Shown: positions 6,402 through 13,756 of the stretch, one piece after another
How the letters are laid out: each line of letters opens with the position of its first letter
Numbering within the stretch: the first letter of the stretch is position 1
Assembly: GCA_023409535.1 (NCBI GenBank)
Contig: JAEYGZ010000015.1
Coordinates: 1-26,934 of the forward strand
Reading direction: 5' to 3'
Source: Bacillota bacterium
Lineage (GTDB): Bacteria > Bacillota > Clostridia > Lachnospirales > Lachnospiraceae
DNA length: 26,934 bases
Notes under the pieces: model-generated
Databases searched by the model: none
What the model was told of the DNA's origin: nothing
The model's input: only the letters and a program-made list of their open reading frames with translations
Made by a program: the position numbers and the translations under genes

Positions 6402-7277
6402 CTACACCGCAGCACTGGCGATGTCGGGCACCACACCGGTCGTCATCAGCTGGCCTTCCTCGCTGTTCTCTCGAATATCGCTGGCACATCTGAGCCAGCG
6501 GTCGATGGTCTGGCGCACGCCGACCCAAGGGTGGAGCTCCGCGATCTCGCGAGAGTTGTACCCGGCGTCCCACAGTGCGATCACCTGGGCAACTTCTTGT
6601 TCGGTCTTTGTGACTCGAGCTGCGCTCCTAACAGCGCGCGCCAGCACCATGTGCTCGCCGGTGACCGGCACGCTGTCCGCTGAGACTCGTTGGCTCATTA
6701 CGTGAGCGTCCGCGGCGCTTGCCGTTAGCCTGTCCGAGGCCGCTCCCTGGTCTTGCTCGTGGGGTGAGCGTGGTTGGCGCGTTTCGTGCGTAGGTCCCTG
6801 ACCGTCCGTAGGCTTCGTGTCCGCAGTGAGCGCGTCGGCCGAGACATGCACTAGGGACCGCTGCCGGGACAAGTGCACGATGAGTCCGTGGGTGCTCGCC
6901 AGAAGCGCGAGCGGTGGTATTACGGCGATGCTCGCTGACACCAGCTCGGGGAGTTGCCCGACGTTGACAACCAGTGCGTGGTAGAAGTTCAGCGCCACGC
7001 TCACTGTTGACGACACCGTGAGAATGGTCCAGTGATAGCGGCGATCGGCGCGTGCATTTGCGGCGGCTACCACGAGCGAAAGGCTCGCCTGGAGGATGAA
7101 AACATCTACCACCACCGGCAGAAGAAGTGGAAGCCAACCAGGGAAGACGCCAGTCATCCTGCCGAGGTCGAAAAGGGCGTGAAAGCTCAGAGTTGCTGCG
7201 GCGAGAGCGATGAGCGCATTAAGGCTCGCTGCTCTCAAGACGGCGCCGGAAAATCGGGAATGCGTAACATCAGACAT
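6402..7277 (-). CDS. DUF2637 membrane protein with C-terminal HTH
   Basis: The 291-residue protein has four hydrophobic segments in its N-terminal half (around NALIALAAATLSFHALFDLG, WLPLLLPVVVDVFILQASL, WTILTVSSTVSVALNFYHAL and ELVSASIAVIPPLALLASTH), the DUF2637 pattern common on actinobacterial plasmids and integrative elements. A polar linker follows. The last 70 residues contain a likely helix-turn-helix (TEQEVAQVIALWDAGYNSREIAELHPWVGVRQTIDRWL). DUF2637 proteins are linked to plasmid maintenance and spread, but their mechanism is unknown. The ATG at 7275-7277 has only a weak ribosome binding site. A 13-bp hairpin and a tandem 16-bp operator lie upstream. Confidence 0.85.
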   Translation of the reverse strand: MSDVTHSRFSGAVLRAASLNALIALAAATLSFHALFDLGRMTGVFPGWLPLLLPVVVDVFILQASLSLVVAAANARADRRYHWTILTVSSTVSVALNFYHALVVNVGQLPELVSASIAVIPPLALLASTHGLIVHLSRQRSLVHVSADALTADTKPTDGQGPTHETRQPRSPHEQDQGAASDRLTASAADAHVMSQRVSADSVPVTGEHMVLARAVRSAARVTKTEQEVAQVIALWDAGYNSREIAELHPWVGVRQTIDRWLRCASDIRENSEEGQLMTTGVVPDIASAAV

Positions 7278-7306
7278 TGATCACAGGTCCAATCTGTGGT
7301 CGCAGA

Positions 7307-7339
7307 GGTCCTGGTGGTGCTCCATACACCACCAGGACC
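7307..7339 (-). terminator. Perfect 13-bp hairpin between parB-like and DUF2637 genes
   Basis: GGTCCTGGTGGTG (7307-7319) and CACCACCAGGACC (7327-7339) are exact complements around the 7-nt loop CTCCATA. The hairpin is 30 nt upstream of the DUF2637 start and 62 nt past the parB-like stop. It could terminate parAB or act in the DUF2637 leader; there is no U-tract to decide. Confidence 0.65.
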
Positions 7340-7360
7340 GCTTGGGTTACTGAAACAGTA

Positions 7361-7392
7361 GTTGTAACGCTACAACGCTGTAGAGTTACAAC
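7361..7392. promoter_or_regulatory. Tandem 16-bp palindromic sites (par-type operator)
   Basis: GTTGTAACGCTACAAC (7361-7376) is followed without gap by the degenerate copy GCTGTAGAGTTACAAC (7377-7392). The same motif occurs as a perfect palindrome at 8804-8819 and in variant form at 8876-8891, so it brackets parAB. It lies just past the parB-like stop and before the hairpin at 7307-7339, a plausible operator for the DUF2637 gene. Confidence 0.7.
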
Positions 7393-7400
7393 TGGACGAC

Positions 7401-7886
7401 TTAAAGGCGCGGTCGACCTGGGGTATTGCTTGGCTTTTCCGCGGCCTCGGCACGAAGAAGGTCGACAGCTTGCTGCGGTGTCATTTGCTCCATGAGAAGA
7501 CGCATGGCTAACCGCACAAAAGCGCTTCGAGAGTCGATCCGAGGCCCTCCGCGCATTCCCGCGATGGAGGCCTCGGTGAGCCAGTCGTTTGCGGTCGCGT
7601 CAAAGTAGATTGTGCTGGGAGCGACGGTACGGCCGGTCGGCGACGGATCACCCTGCTTGACCGCGGTGGAGGGTTTGCGCGGCCGAGTGATCCTGGCAGG
7701 TTGGTCAGCGCTTGATTCGTCAGCGCTTGATTCCTCGATCGCATCAGCCGGAGGCGCCGCCACCGTCTCTGTCGGCTGGCTCGGTTTCGGTGGAGCGGGG
7801 TTCCTGGGGGGCGGCATCCTCCGTGCGGTCTTGCGTTGTTCTCGCTTGTTCTCCAAAGCCGCGAGGCCATCGTAGTTTTCAGTCAT
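7401..7886 (-). CDS. ParB-like centromere-binding protein (putative, RHH-like C-terminus)
   Basis: This 161-residue protein has a charged, Pro/Ala-rich N-terminal half (RMPPPRNPAPPKPSQP and repeated ESSADESSADQ) and a compact C-terminal domain reading TIYFDATANDWLTEASIAG, then SRSAFVRLAMRLLMEQMTPQQAVDLLRAEA. One strand followed by two helices suits a ribbon-helix-helix fold, common in the partners of small plasmid ParA ATPases. The gene start overlaps the parA stop (ATGA), which supports a parAB operon. There is no classic ParB/Spo0J domain. The assignment rests on position, size and predicted fold. Nearby GTTGTA-N4-TACAAC palindromes are candidate binding sites. Confidence 0.7.
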   Translation of the reverse strand: MTENYDGLAALENKREQRKTARRMPPPRNPAPPKPSQPTETVAAPPADAIEESSADESSADQPARITRPRKPSTAVKQGDPSPTGRTVAPSTIYFDATANDWLTEASIAGMRGGPRIDSRSAFVRLAMRLLMEQMTPQQAVDLLRAEAAEKPSNTPGRPRL

Positions 7887-8596
7887 TTCACGTATTCCTG
7901 GATCATCTGAGCGGTCAATGTGATTGCGTCCGCGACTGGGCGCAGGTCTTTGCGTAGCCGCGGCTCCGCCGTCATGGCGATCCGCTTCGTACGCTGACTC
8001 ACGGCGTTGACGAGGGGAATCGGTGGACCAACGCGTACGGACGTACCTTGGACAATCCGGGCGAGGTCTTTGGTAGGTCTGGCTGGCGGACTGGCTGGCA
8101 CCATGTTCGGCGAGATGATTAGCGGGTAGTCAGCCATGTCGTTGACCAGTTCCTCGAGCGCCCTCATTTCGTTGACTTTCAGTGGCGCCGGGACTACGAC
8201 GGCGTTGGCGACCTGCATCGCACCGTGCGCGGCCGGCGAGATGCCGGGGTGCGTGTCGACCACCACCCATTCGGTGTCCCACTCGCCCGCCCACCGTACG
8301 AGCGCATCTGCCACAGTCTCGGCATCGGGCATCTGGTCATATAGATCCGGGTGTCCAGGAACAAGCCGCGGCTTGCGGTCACCCTTGATCGGGTGTGGCA
8401 CTTTACCTGTCGCAAGCGCGTCCAGGATAGGCACCCGTATGCGGTCAAGGGGACGATAACCCCACGCAGCGGTCGCCCCTCCCCCGTCATGCTCGAAATC
8501 AACTAGCACAGCATCGAGCACGTACGCGAGCTCATACGCTTCGGTCGTCTTCCCGATACCACCTTTACGGGAATGCAACACCACAATGTTTGCCAT
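7883..8596 (-). CDS. parA: ParA-family partition ATPase
   Basis: The 237-residue ATPase has the deviant Walker A motif KGGIGKTT at residues 11-18, with both the signature and the catalytic lysine, then VLVDFEHDGGGA (A' region) and VVVDTHPGISPAAH (Walker B region). It lacks an N-terminal HTH, so it is the small ParA type in which the partner binds the operator. The ATG at 8594-8596 (MANIVVLHSRKGG) was chosen over 8620 because GGAAGG lies 6 nt upstream and ParA proteins start just before the Walker A strand. It is coupled to the ParB-like gene by a 4-nt overlap. The repeat region 8597-8929 should hold its promoter and possibly the centromere. Confidence 0.9.
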   Translation of the reverse strand: MANIVVLHSRKGGIGKTTEAYELAYVLDAVLVDFEHDGGGATAAWGYRPLDRIRVPILDALATGKVPHPIKGDRKPRLVPGHPDLYDQMPDAETVADALVRWAGEWDTEWVVVDTHPGISPAAHGAMQVANAVVVPAPLKVNEMRALEELVNDMADYPLIISPNMVPASPPARPTKDLARIVQGTSVRVGPPIPLVNAVSQRTKRIAMTAEPRLRKDLRPVADAITLTAQMIQEYVK

Positions 8597-8803
8597 GCGA
8601 AACCTTCCAATGTTTGGCACTTCTAATGGCTAGATGGTACAGCATCGAAACGTTTCCACACTCGAATGCTGAAACTATCTAACGGCACAACGGCACAACG
8701 TTCAAGCATTTGCACGTTTAGATAGTCCAATGCTTAACAGTTAGCCGGTTACATATCCGCAACGTTTCACTGTGCAAACGTTTAGCAGCGTAAACCACGA
8801 AAC

Positions 8804-8819
8804 GTTGTAACGTTACAAC
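8804..8819. repeat. Perfect 16-bp palindrome of the par-type motif
   Basis: GTTGTAACGTTACAAC reads the same on both strands, and the symmetry extends one base each side. It is the best copy of the motif found at 7361-7392 and 8876-8891, and it overlaps two of the AACGTT hexamers. Confidence 0.75.
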
Positions 8820-8871
8820 GCATACTATGTTCAAGGGGAAGTCCAAGATCGCTCCGCGAACCTCGACGTCA

Positions 8872-8895
8872 CATAGTTGTAGCGTTGCAACTATG
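8872..8895. repeat. Extended inverted repeat containing the par-type motif
   Basis: Perfect 8-bp arms CATAGTTG and CAACTATG flank TAGCGTTG; inside lies GTTGTAGCGTTGCAAC (8876-8891), a one-mismatch version of the 16-bp palindrome. A perfect 14-bp palindrome, AACGCTATAGCGTT, follows at 8905-8918. Confidence 0.7.
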
Positions 8896-8929
8896 TAGTC
8901 GCACAACGCTATAGCGTTTGCGCTGCAGA

Positions 8930-10930
8930 TTAGTGCCCCTCTCCATCGCCGCCTCGCCGCGACCGCACTCCCGCTGAACCACCATGTCGGGTACCTCTGT
9001 ACCTACGAACCACTGGTATCAACGGTCCCAGCGGCAGCGGCAACGTCGAACGCGCCTGCTCGCGGCGTGTCGAGGTCGCACGCGGCCTGGTCAGCTCCGA
9101 CGACGTGGAACTGCAACGACGCCTCCGGCCTCTCCTCAACTGTTCGCGGGCTGCGAAGCTCCGACGCACACTCGACGAGTGCCACGCCTCTCGTTCACCA
9201 ACAATCAGCTTCGCGAGGTCAGAGCGCTGCGCCGTCGCACCACACGCGTCCGCAGCTGCTGTGAGGGTTCGTGGACCGCGAACCCAGCGTGTCGCGCGGC
9301 CCCGACCTTCGCGTGCTGCTAGCCCGTGTTTCGCCAGCGTAGCGAGGGTGTTGCGCGTCCCGTGTGTCAGCGTTCCCGGGCGTAGACCGGTCAGTGCGCT
9401 GAGGGTCTGGGTCGACGTACCTGTGGTGGGGGAGAGACGGTGCCAGGTGGCCCACGCTGAGTGGCCGAGGACTCCCCAGACGGGGTGGAGGATGGAAGCC
9501 TGCGCACCCCCCTCTGTGAGATCATGGTGCAGATCCGTGCGGTAAACCGCGTGGGGAGTACGCAGGCTGTAACAAGTGGCTTCACGAGGTGCCGACGCTC
9601 GGTCATGCGGTCGGCTGACGCAGAGGAGTCCACGCTCGATCAGTCCCCGAATACGGCGTCCTGCGGTGGCGTGACTGACGTTGAGCCACAACGCCATGTC
9701 GCGCCAGGCGATAGGCCGGTGGTCGGTGCCGTAGCCGTCTCCGAAGCGGTGGGTGATGGCGGCGTAAGCAGCCGCGACCAGCGCGGGGTCATCCCAGGCA
9801 GCAATCTCGGTCAGGACGGTACGGACAAGGTCGTCCGCCGTACCAGCGGGACGGTAGCTGGCAGCGCGAGCTTTGATCGATTCCCAATGTCCGCGTCCAC
9901 CGTCGTCCCGCTCACGGAACTTCGCGAAGGCTGGGCAACTGCGGTACCACCCGGCTGCGCGCTGCCATCCACGGACCCCGTACTGCCACAGCACCCATGC
10001 AGCGGCAGTGGCAGCGTGGGAGCGGTAGCCCTGGGTAGGGGTGTGGTGCAGGATGGCCCATTCTTGGGTCGTGAACCGCCGCTGCGGTCGCCACGCTCGA
10101 GGTTGCTCATACTCACTCCCCGTCGTCCACTCGTCGTCGGCCGCGTCGTCGAGGTCAGCGTCCCAACGTGGCGCCCTACTCGGCACAGCCAAGGCCGGCG
10201 TCCGAGGCTGTGGCACACCGCGGCCACGTTGGCGGGTCTCGTCATCCCTGGCCGATACCGGGGTCAGCAGTCTCGGAAGCTCGCGGACGGCGCGGTCAGC
10301 GCGCATTGTGGCCGCCGTGGCGGTCATGCGCGTGCCACGATCATCGATCGGGTAGCACCAGCCGCCACCAGGTTTCAGTGGTGCAGAACCGGGAAGTCGA
10401 AGGAACTGTTGTGCAGTGCGGAGGTCAAGTTCGGTGTGGGACAAACACTCCCATGAGCGGATGGTAGTAATGCGCTCAATCAAGTACTGACGTGACGCTT
10501 GGGTGGGGCAGGCCACGGCAACGTGTACCGAGTCCGGTGATCCGGACTCGGCGATGTAGGCAACCTGGGCGGCCGCATCGTCGACCGTGTCCAGGATAGG
10601 GGCCAGTGCCCGGTCGGCGCAGTGATCCAGGTCGACAACCACGAGGTCAGGCCGTACAGGGGCGACAATCGCCCACACCGCTTGTCCGGCGCCCGCTTGC
10701 TCAGCTCGGGTGATCAGCTCGACCGGATCACCCGATGCCTCGCGGATTGGCGCACCATCGGGGATCGCGCGGAGCGCGTAGCCCTCAGTGCCCGGAACCA
10801 AGAGAAGGCGATAGAGATCGCCCCAACGGCTACCCGCCGCTGCGGCGTGTGTGTCGGAATCGTGATCCGACACGCGATCAGAAGTAGCGTCGGCCAAAGG
10901 CAGCGCGCTACTCTGAGACCAGACCGGCAC
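8930..10930 (-). CDS. Plasmid replication protein, primase-polymerase (AEP) type
   Basis: The 666-residue protein has an archaeo-eukaryotic primase-like N-terminal domain: D100 and D102 in LVVVDLDHC, the ESGSPDSVHVAV segment with H136, and ELDLRTAQQFLRLPGSAP. This pattern matches bifunctional primase/polymerase proteins encoded on actinobacterial plasmids. The middle contains a likely winged HTH (RPIAWRDMALWLNVSHATAGRRIRGLIERGLL) for origin binding. Together these fit a plasmid initiator that also primes synthesis. The start is GTG at 10928-10930, preceded by AAGGGA. The last 85 residues are Arg/Ser/Thr-rich and look out of frame. It is preceded by an RHH-like gene and a hairpin leader and followed by the repeat region. 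Confidence 0.8.
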   Translation of the reverse strand: MPVWSQSSALPLADATSDRVSDHDSDTHAAAAGSRWGDLYRLLLVPGTEGYALRAIPDGAPIREASGDPVELITRAEQAGAGQAVWAIVAPVRPDLVVVDLDHCADRALAPILDTVDDAAAQVAYIAESGSPDSVHVAVACPTQASRQYLIERITTIRSWECLSHTELDLRTAQQFLRLPGSAPLKPGGGWCYPIDDRGTRMTATAATMRADRAVRELPRLLTPVSARDDETRQRGRGVPQPRTPALAVPSRAPRWDADLDDAADDEWTTGSEYEQPRAWRPQRRFTTQEWAILHHTPTQGYRSHAATAAAWVLWQYGVRGWQRAAGWYRSCPAFAKFRERDDGGRGHWESIKARAASYRPAGTADDLVRTVLTEIAAWDDPALVAAAYAAITHRFGDGYGTDHRPIAWRDMALWLNVSHATAGRRIRGLIERGLLCVSRPHDRASAPREATCYSLRTPHAVYRTDLHHDLTEGGAQASILHPVWGVLGHSAWATWHRLSPTTGTSTQTLSALTGLRPGTLTHGTRNTLATLAKHGLAAREGRGRATRWVRGPRTLTAAADACGATAQRSDLAKLIVGEREAWHSSSVRRSFAAREQLRRGRRRRCSSTSSELTRPRATSTRREQARSTLPLPLGPLIPVVRRYRGTRHGGSAGVRSRRGGDGEGH

Positions 10931-10936
10931 AGTCTG

Positions 10937-11020
10937 TCCCTTCGGGGATCAGGGACGCGAGTTTCCCGACTCGCTCCCTCTATCTTCACGATCGCCCTCG
11001 GTTCCCGCCGAGGGCGATCG
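10937..11020 (-). promoter_or_regulatory. Structured rep leader: two hairpins with the same loop plus a hairpin over the ribosome binding site
   Basis: In the direction of rep transcription: hairpin A (11020-10989) has a perfect 13-bp stem and a CGGGAA loop. Hairpin B (10978-10952) has a 10-bp stem with one bulge and the same CGGGAA loop. A mini-hairpin (10948-10937, TCCC-CGAA-GGGA) buries the AAGGGA ribosome binding site of rep. Hairpin A may instead, or also, terminate the upstream small gene. Translational control of rep is inferred. Confidence 0.6.
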
Positions 11021-11033
11021 TCGTCCTATGCAG

Positions 11034-11249
11034 TTATGCGGTGTCGCGCAACAACACCTCCTGTAAAGCCGGTACACCTGGCAACGACTGCTCAGTGTCT
11101 GCTGACACCAGTGCGCAGATGTAGTCCACAACACTCATGCCATGCGTCTCAGCTCCACACCGGATCACCTGACGGGCACTCTTTGTCACCGACAGGTTCA
11201 ACGGCACCAAGCCTTCACCAGTGGGATCTTTGCGAGGTCTACCAGCCAT
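11034..11249 (-). CDS. Small RHH-like DNA-binding protein (putative copy-control repressor)
   Basis: A 71-residue protein starting MAGRPRKDPTGEGLVPLNLSV. The basic N-terminus, the strand VPLNLSVTKSARQVI, then helices ETHGMSVVDYICALVSA, fit a ribbon-helix-helix (CopG/Arc-like) fold. The internal ATG at 11247-11249 was chosen because the preceding residues are Cys-rich and unlike any family. Its place directly before rep, in the same direction, resembles copG-rep pairs in which the small protein represses rep transcription; that role is inference. A 13-bp hairpin (10989-11020) lies 13 nt past its stop. Confidence 0.65.
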   Translation of the reverse strand: MAGRPRKDPTGEGLVPLNLSVTKSARQVIRCGAETHGMSVVDYICALVSADTEQSLPGVPALQEVLLRDTA

Positions 11250-11331
11250 AGCGCAGATTATTCCGTGGAAATATGCACCAACGCCGCACCGACACGCGGT
11301 TGAACACGTCCGATGCATATCGAAACCCGTT

Positions 11332-11829
11332 TCACTCTCGCCGTAGCCAGTTCGCCATGCGGATGCGGTCTAGCAAGCCGGTAACCGGCGCGAACAGCCC
11401 AGCGGCCGGCAGACGCCCTCTCGCGCTGAGCAGGATCGCCTCATTGAGATACTCATACGCTCGGTCCTCAGCGCGCTGCCTAGTCGATTCAGGCGTAAGC
11501 CCCTCCAACACGATCGGAGGCAGTGGGGAATCCCCGACGAATACAAGGGCCGAATCCCACCCCTCTTCCACGGCATCAGAAGCTGGCAACGCCGAACCCG
11601 CGACGGCACGAGCATTCAGAACGACATATAGGTCCCCGAGATGGAATACCGTCAAGCTTGCCGACTCAATGCCCAACTCAAGCGCCTCCGGAGTCCCGGG
11701 CAGCTCGGAAAGAACTTCTTCAAGATCTGCCCATCCCTGAAGACATGTCTCCGTCCCATCGAGCCTCGTGAGCACAACGGTACCGTCGGCCTCGCTGAGC
11801 ATCGCGAAGCTTCCACCAGCCAGGGACAT
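11332..11829 (-). CDS. Hypothetical acidic protein
   Basis: The 165-residue protein is not recognised. It starts MSLAGGSFAMLSEADGTVVLTRLDG and has alternating short strands and helices, an acidic stretch (WADLEEVLSELPGTPEALELG) and a basic, helical C-terminus (TGLLDRIRMANWLRRE). No signal peptide, membrane span or catalytic motif was seen. AAGGAG lies 10 nt upstream of the ATG, a real ribosome binding site. It begins the leftward block that runs into the RHH-like gene and rep, 82 nt away, so co-transcription with replication genes is possible. Confidence 0.65.
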   Translation of the reverse strand: MSLAGGSFAMLSEADGTVVLTRLDGTETCLQGWADLEEVLSELPGTPEALELGIESASLTVFHLGDLYVVLNARAVAGSALPASDAVEEGWDSALVFVGDSPLPPIVLEGLTPESTRQRAEDRAYEYLNEAILLSARGRLPAAGLFAPVTGLLDRIRMANWLRRE

Positions 11830-12092
11830 GTAGTCGTTGCTCCTTTCGAATCGACAAGGGGAGCAGTCGAGACGTTACTCGACTTCCGATCAAATATCTG
11901 CCTGTGTTCGGTCGAGCATCGGATCAAGTGCGGTCTCCGCTGGGGAGTCATGACCGCTCAACGTAAGAGGTCGGATCGTTCGCACATGTGACGCTATTGT
12001 GAGTTCCGCGTAGGTATATGAGACTTTCGACGCAATGGACATGTCGGGAGTGTCGAGCAACGAGGAGACTAGCTTTGACCTTGGTTAGGGCG
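11830..12092. other. Divergent intergenic region, no clear feature
   Basis: This 263-nt gap separates the leftward hypothetical gene from the rightward ImmA-like gene and should hold both promoters. An upstream in-frame ATG at 12018 could extend the ImmA-like protein by 25 residues, but codon use there is unlike the rest. No repeats or strong hairpins were found. Confidence 0.4.
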
Positions 12093-12566
12093 ATGGATGA
12101 GATTATCGAGCGGATTCCGCTGACCCCACCATGGACAGTCGACGAGTTCGCTGAGTGGTTGTCGGAGGAGAAGGACAAGAAGGTCGTGCTGTCGCCGTGG
12201 CGTGCCGTCGGGGCAGGATCGGCCGGGTCTGGTGCCTGCGGTCTCCTCTGGGTGACTCGCGATGAACTGATTGTGAAGTTCAATTCACGCCGATCGCCGC
12301 GGCACCAGCGCCAGGAGATTTTTCACGAGTTCGGGCATCTCCTGTTCGACCATCGCGGCGAGGAATGGTCTGTCTCAGCTTCTGTGATGACCGAGGGAGT
12401 CAACCCAGCCACGATTCAACGGGTCATGAGACGGACATCGTTCGACAGCGCAGAAGAGCGAGCCGCCGAGCTCTTAGGCACAAAGCTCGCGGTATTGAGC
12501 CGCGAACGCGGCTCGGACTCCCTCGCGAACCGAATGGCCTACGTCGTGGAGCCTTTGCGCGGGTGA
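12093..12566 (+). CDS. ImmA/IrrE-family metallopeptidase
   Basis: The 157-residue protein has the zinc-peptidase motif HEFGH at residues 78-82 (EIFHEFGHLLFDH), preceded by SPRHQRQE as is usual in ImmA/IrrE proteins, and a helical C-terminus (EERAAELLGTKLAVLSRERG). ImmA of ICEBs1 and phage relatives cut XRE-type repressors to switch on mobile elements; IrrE cuts DdrO after DNA damage. The ATG at 12093 was preferred over 12018 because codons between them have atypical third positions; both lack a strong ribosome binding site. It overlaps the MAB_1171c-type gene by 4 nt (GTGA). Its substrate might be the XRE protein at 14153 or the EspR-like protein at 13666. Confidence 0.82.
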   Translation: MDEIIERIPLTPPWTVDEFAEWLSEEKDKKVVLSPWRAVGAGSAGSGACGLLWVTRDELIVKFNSRRSPRHQRQEIFHEFGHLLFDHRGEEWSVSASVMTEGVNPATIQRVMRRTSFDSAEERAAELLGTKLAVLSRERGSDSLANRMAYVVEPLRG

Positions 12567-13756
12567 ACACAGTCCTGCATGAGCAGAGCATTGCGGTGCT
12601 GCCTCCGTGGTTCACGGTCCCATTACTAGTCGCTGGGTGGACATGCTTCGCCATACGGGTGCTCCTAGTAACACCGAAACTTCCAGTAGATCACGCGGGT
12701 AACGCATTTCTTGGGCTCACCCTGATCTACCCCACTCTGCGCGAGCCATGGTTTCAGCAGTCAATACTCCCGGCCGTGTCGCTGTCCGACATTCGCTCAC
12801 TAGAGCAGTGTTCTGCGGCAGCGGGCGGAGCTGCCCTTCTGGCTATGGTGCTGTTAGCTGTCTCCAAATCACACCGTCGACACCCAGGACGGGTCGTATG
12901 GCCGATCATCGCGTCGACGCTGGTGCTCTGGGTGATCATCTGGGTGACCTCACTGCCTGCCCGGGACCGTGGACTTGCAATAGAGCAAATGAGCGGAGAC
13001 TGGCGTGCAGGGGTACAGCTCACTGCATTCTGTATCAGCTATCCCGTAGCTGAAGTAGCCATTCTCGTGGCGCTCTGGCGTATCTGGCGTACGACCGGCG
13101 GGAACCGCAGCATGCGAGTCTTCCTTGTCCTTGCAGCTGGCGGCGCTATCGGGCTGAGTCTTGTGGACACTGGAAGTCGGATTGTCGGTGGATTTCTCTT
13201 ATCACTCGGCATTCACAACGAATGGACTCAGCCGCTGACTCAGCGCTCTGCGCTCCAGGCAGATATGGTCCTCTACCCACCCATACTGCTGTGTGTACTG
13301 ATGGCACTACCGTCGTGCATGCGCGCCGTCCGTAAGGTGGTCCATCTCGACCGTCCGTCCCTCGCAGTCCGCAAGCTGACGCCGATGTGGGGAGACCTAA
13401 CAGCGGCCGTTCCTGATTTTCTTCTTCGGAATGTCGAGTCGAGCTTGACTGACGCAAGTGAAACCGAACATCGGATGCGCATCGAGCTCGAGGATACAAT
13501 CATCGCGCTCGCGGAATACCTTCCGGCCGACGGTGATTGGCCAGCAGATCCCTTGCGCCGCGCCGAAGTGATTCGCAGGGCTCTAAGCCTACGGGCCGTC
13601 GCGCCGACGACCGTCGCCACGGCTTCGCACGAGGAGTTCGCCCCAGCATGGCTGGCCGACGAGGATCAGGTAGATGCGCTAGCCACGGCGTGGACGACTG
13701 GGGGCGTAGCCTCCAGCTCTGCGATCAAGCGGTCGATCACGTTAGGATCGCGATAG
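12563..13756 (+). CDS. MAB_1171c-family multi-pass membrane protein
   Basis: This protein of about 397 residues has some seven hydrophobic segments in the first 260 residues (for example WFTVPLLVAGWTCFAIRVLL, PIIASTLVLWVIIWVTSL, VFLVLAAGGAIGLSL and VLYPPILLCVLMALPS), then a soluble helical C-terminal domain (VVHLDRPSLAVRKLTPMWGDLTAAVP onward). This matches proteins annotated as MAB_1171c-family putative transporters in Mycobacteriales. No transport function has been shown to my knowledge. In these genomes it commonly sits next to an ImmA/IrrE-like gene, as here. The GTG start overlaps the upstream stop. Its last 91 nt overlap the convergent EspR-like gene. Confidence 0.78.
   Translation: MNTVLHEQSIAVLPPWFTVPLLVAGWTCFAIRVLLVTPKLPVDHAGNAFLGLTLIYPTLREPWFQQSILPAVSLSDIRSLEQCSAAAGGAALLAMVLLAVSKSHRRHPGRVVWPIIASTLVLWVIIWVTSLPARDRGLAIEQMSGDWRAGVQLTAFCISYPVAEVAILVALWRIWRTTGGNRSMRVFLVLAAGGAIGLSLVDTGSRIVGGFLLSLGIHNEWTQPLTQRSALQADMVLYPPILLCVLMALPSCMRAVRKVVHLDRPSLAVRKLTPMWGDLTAAVPDFLLRNVESSLTDASETEHRMRIELEDTIIALAEYLPADGDWPADPLRRAEVIRRALSLRAVAPTTVATASHEEFAPAWLADEDQVDALATAWTTGGVASSSAIKRSITLGSR

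Larger units (their letters stand above)
8597..8929. other. Repeat-rich, lower-G+C intergenic region: candidate centromere/origin
   Basis: This 333-nt gap between parA and rep has visibly lower G+C than the rest. AACGTT occurs six times (8649, 8697, 8761, 8777, 8801, 8809). Three dyads sit at its rep-proximal end: GTTGTAACGTTACAAC (8804-8819, perfect), CATAGTTG...CAACTATG (8872-8895, enclosing GTTGTAGCGTTGCAAC) and AACGCTATAGCGTT (8905-8918, perfect). A looser TAGAT-N5/6-AGCAT dyad spans about 8631-8682. No credible ORF is present. Position beside rep and parAB suggests parS, the parA operator, oriV, or a mix. Confidence 0.6.

Noticed and set aside
8640..8920. CRISPR array
   Set aside because: The repeats are short hexamers and dyads without regular spacers; no cas genes nearby.
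9461..10456. Long plus-strand reading frame (331 codons) opposite rep
   Set aside because: It mirrors the rep coding strand, has no family features, and its composition is that of an antisense shadow in high-G+C DNA.
12365..12562. N-terminal extension of the MAB_1171c-type protein
   Set aside because: It lies within the ImmA-like gene in another frame, and the GTG at 12563 gives a translational overlap and a normal membrane-protein start.
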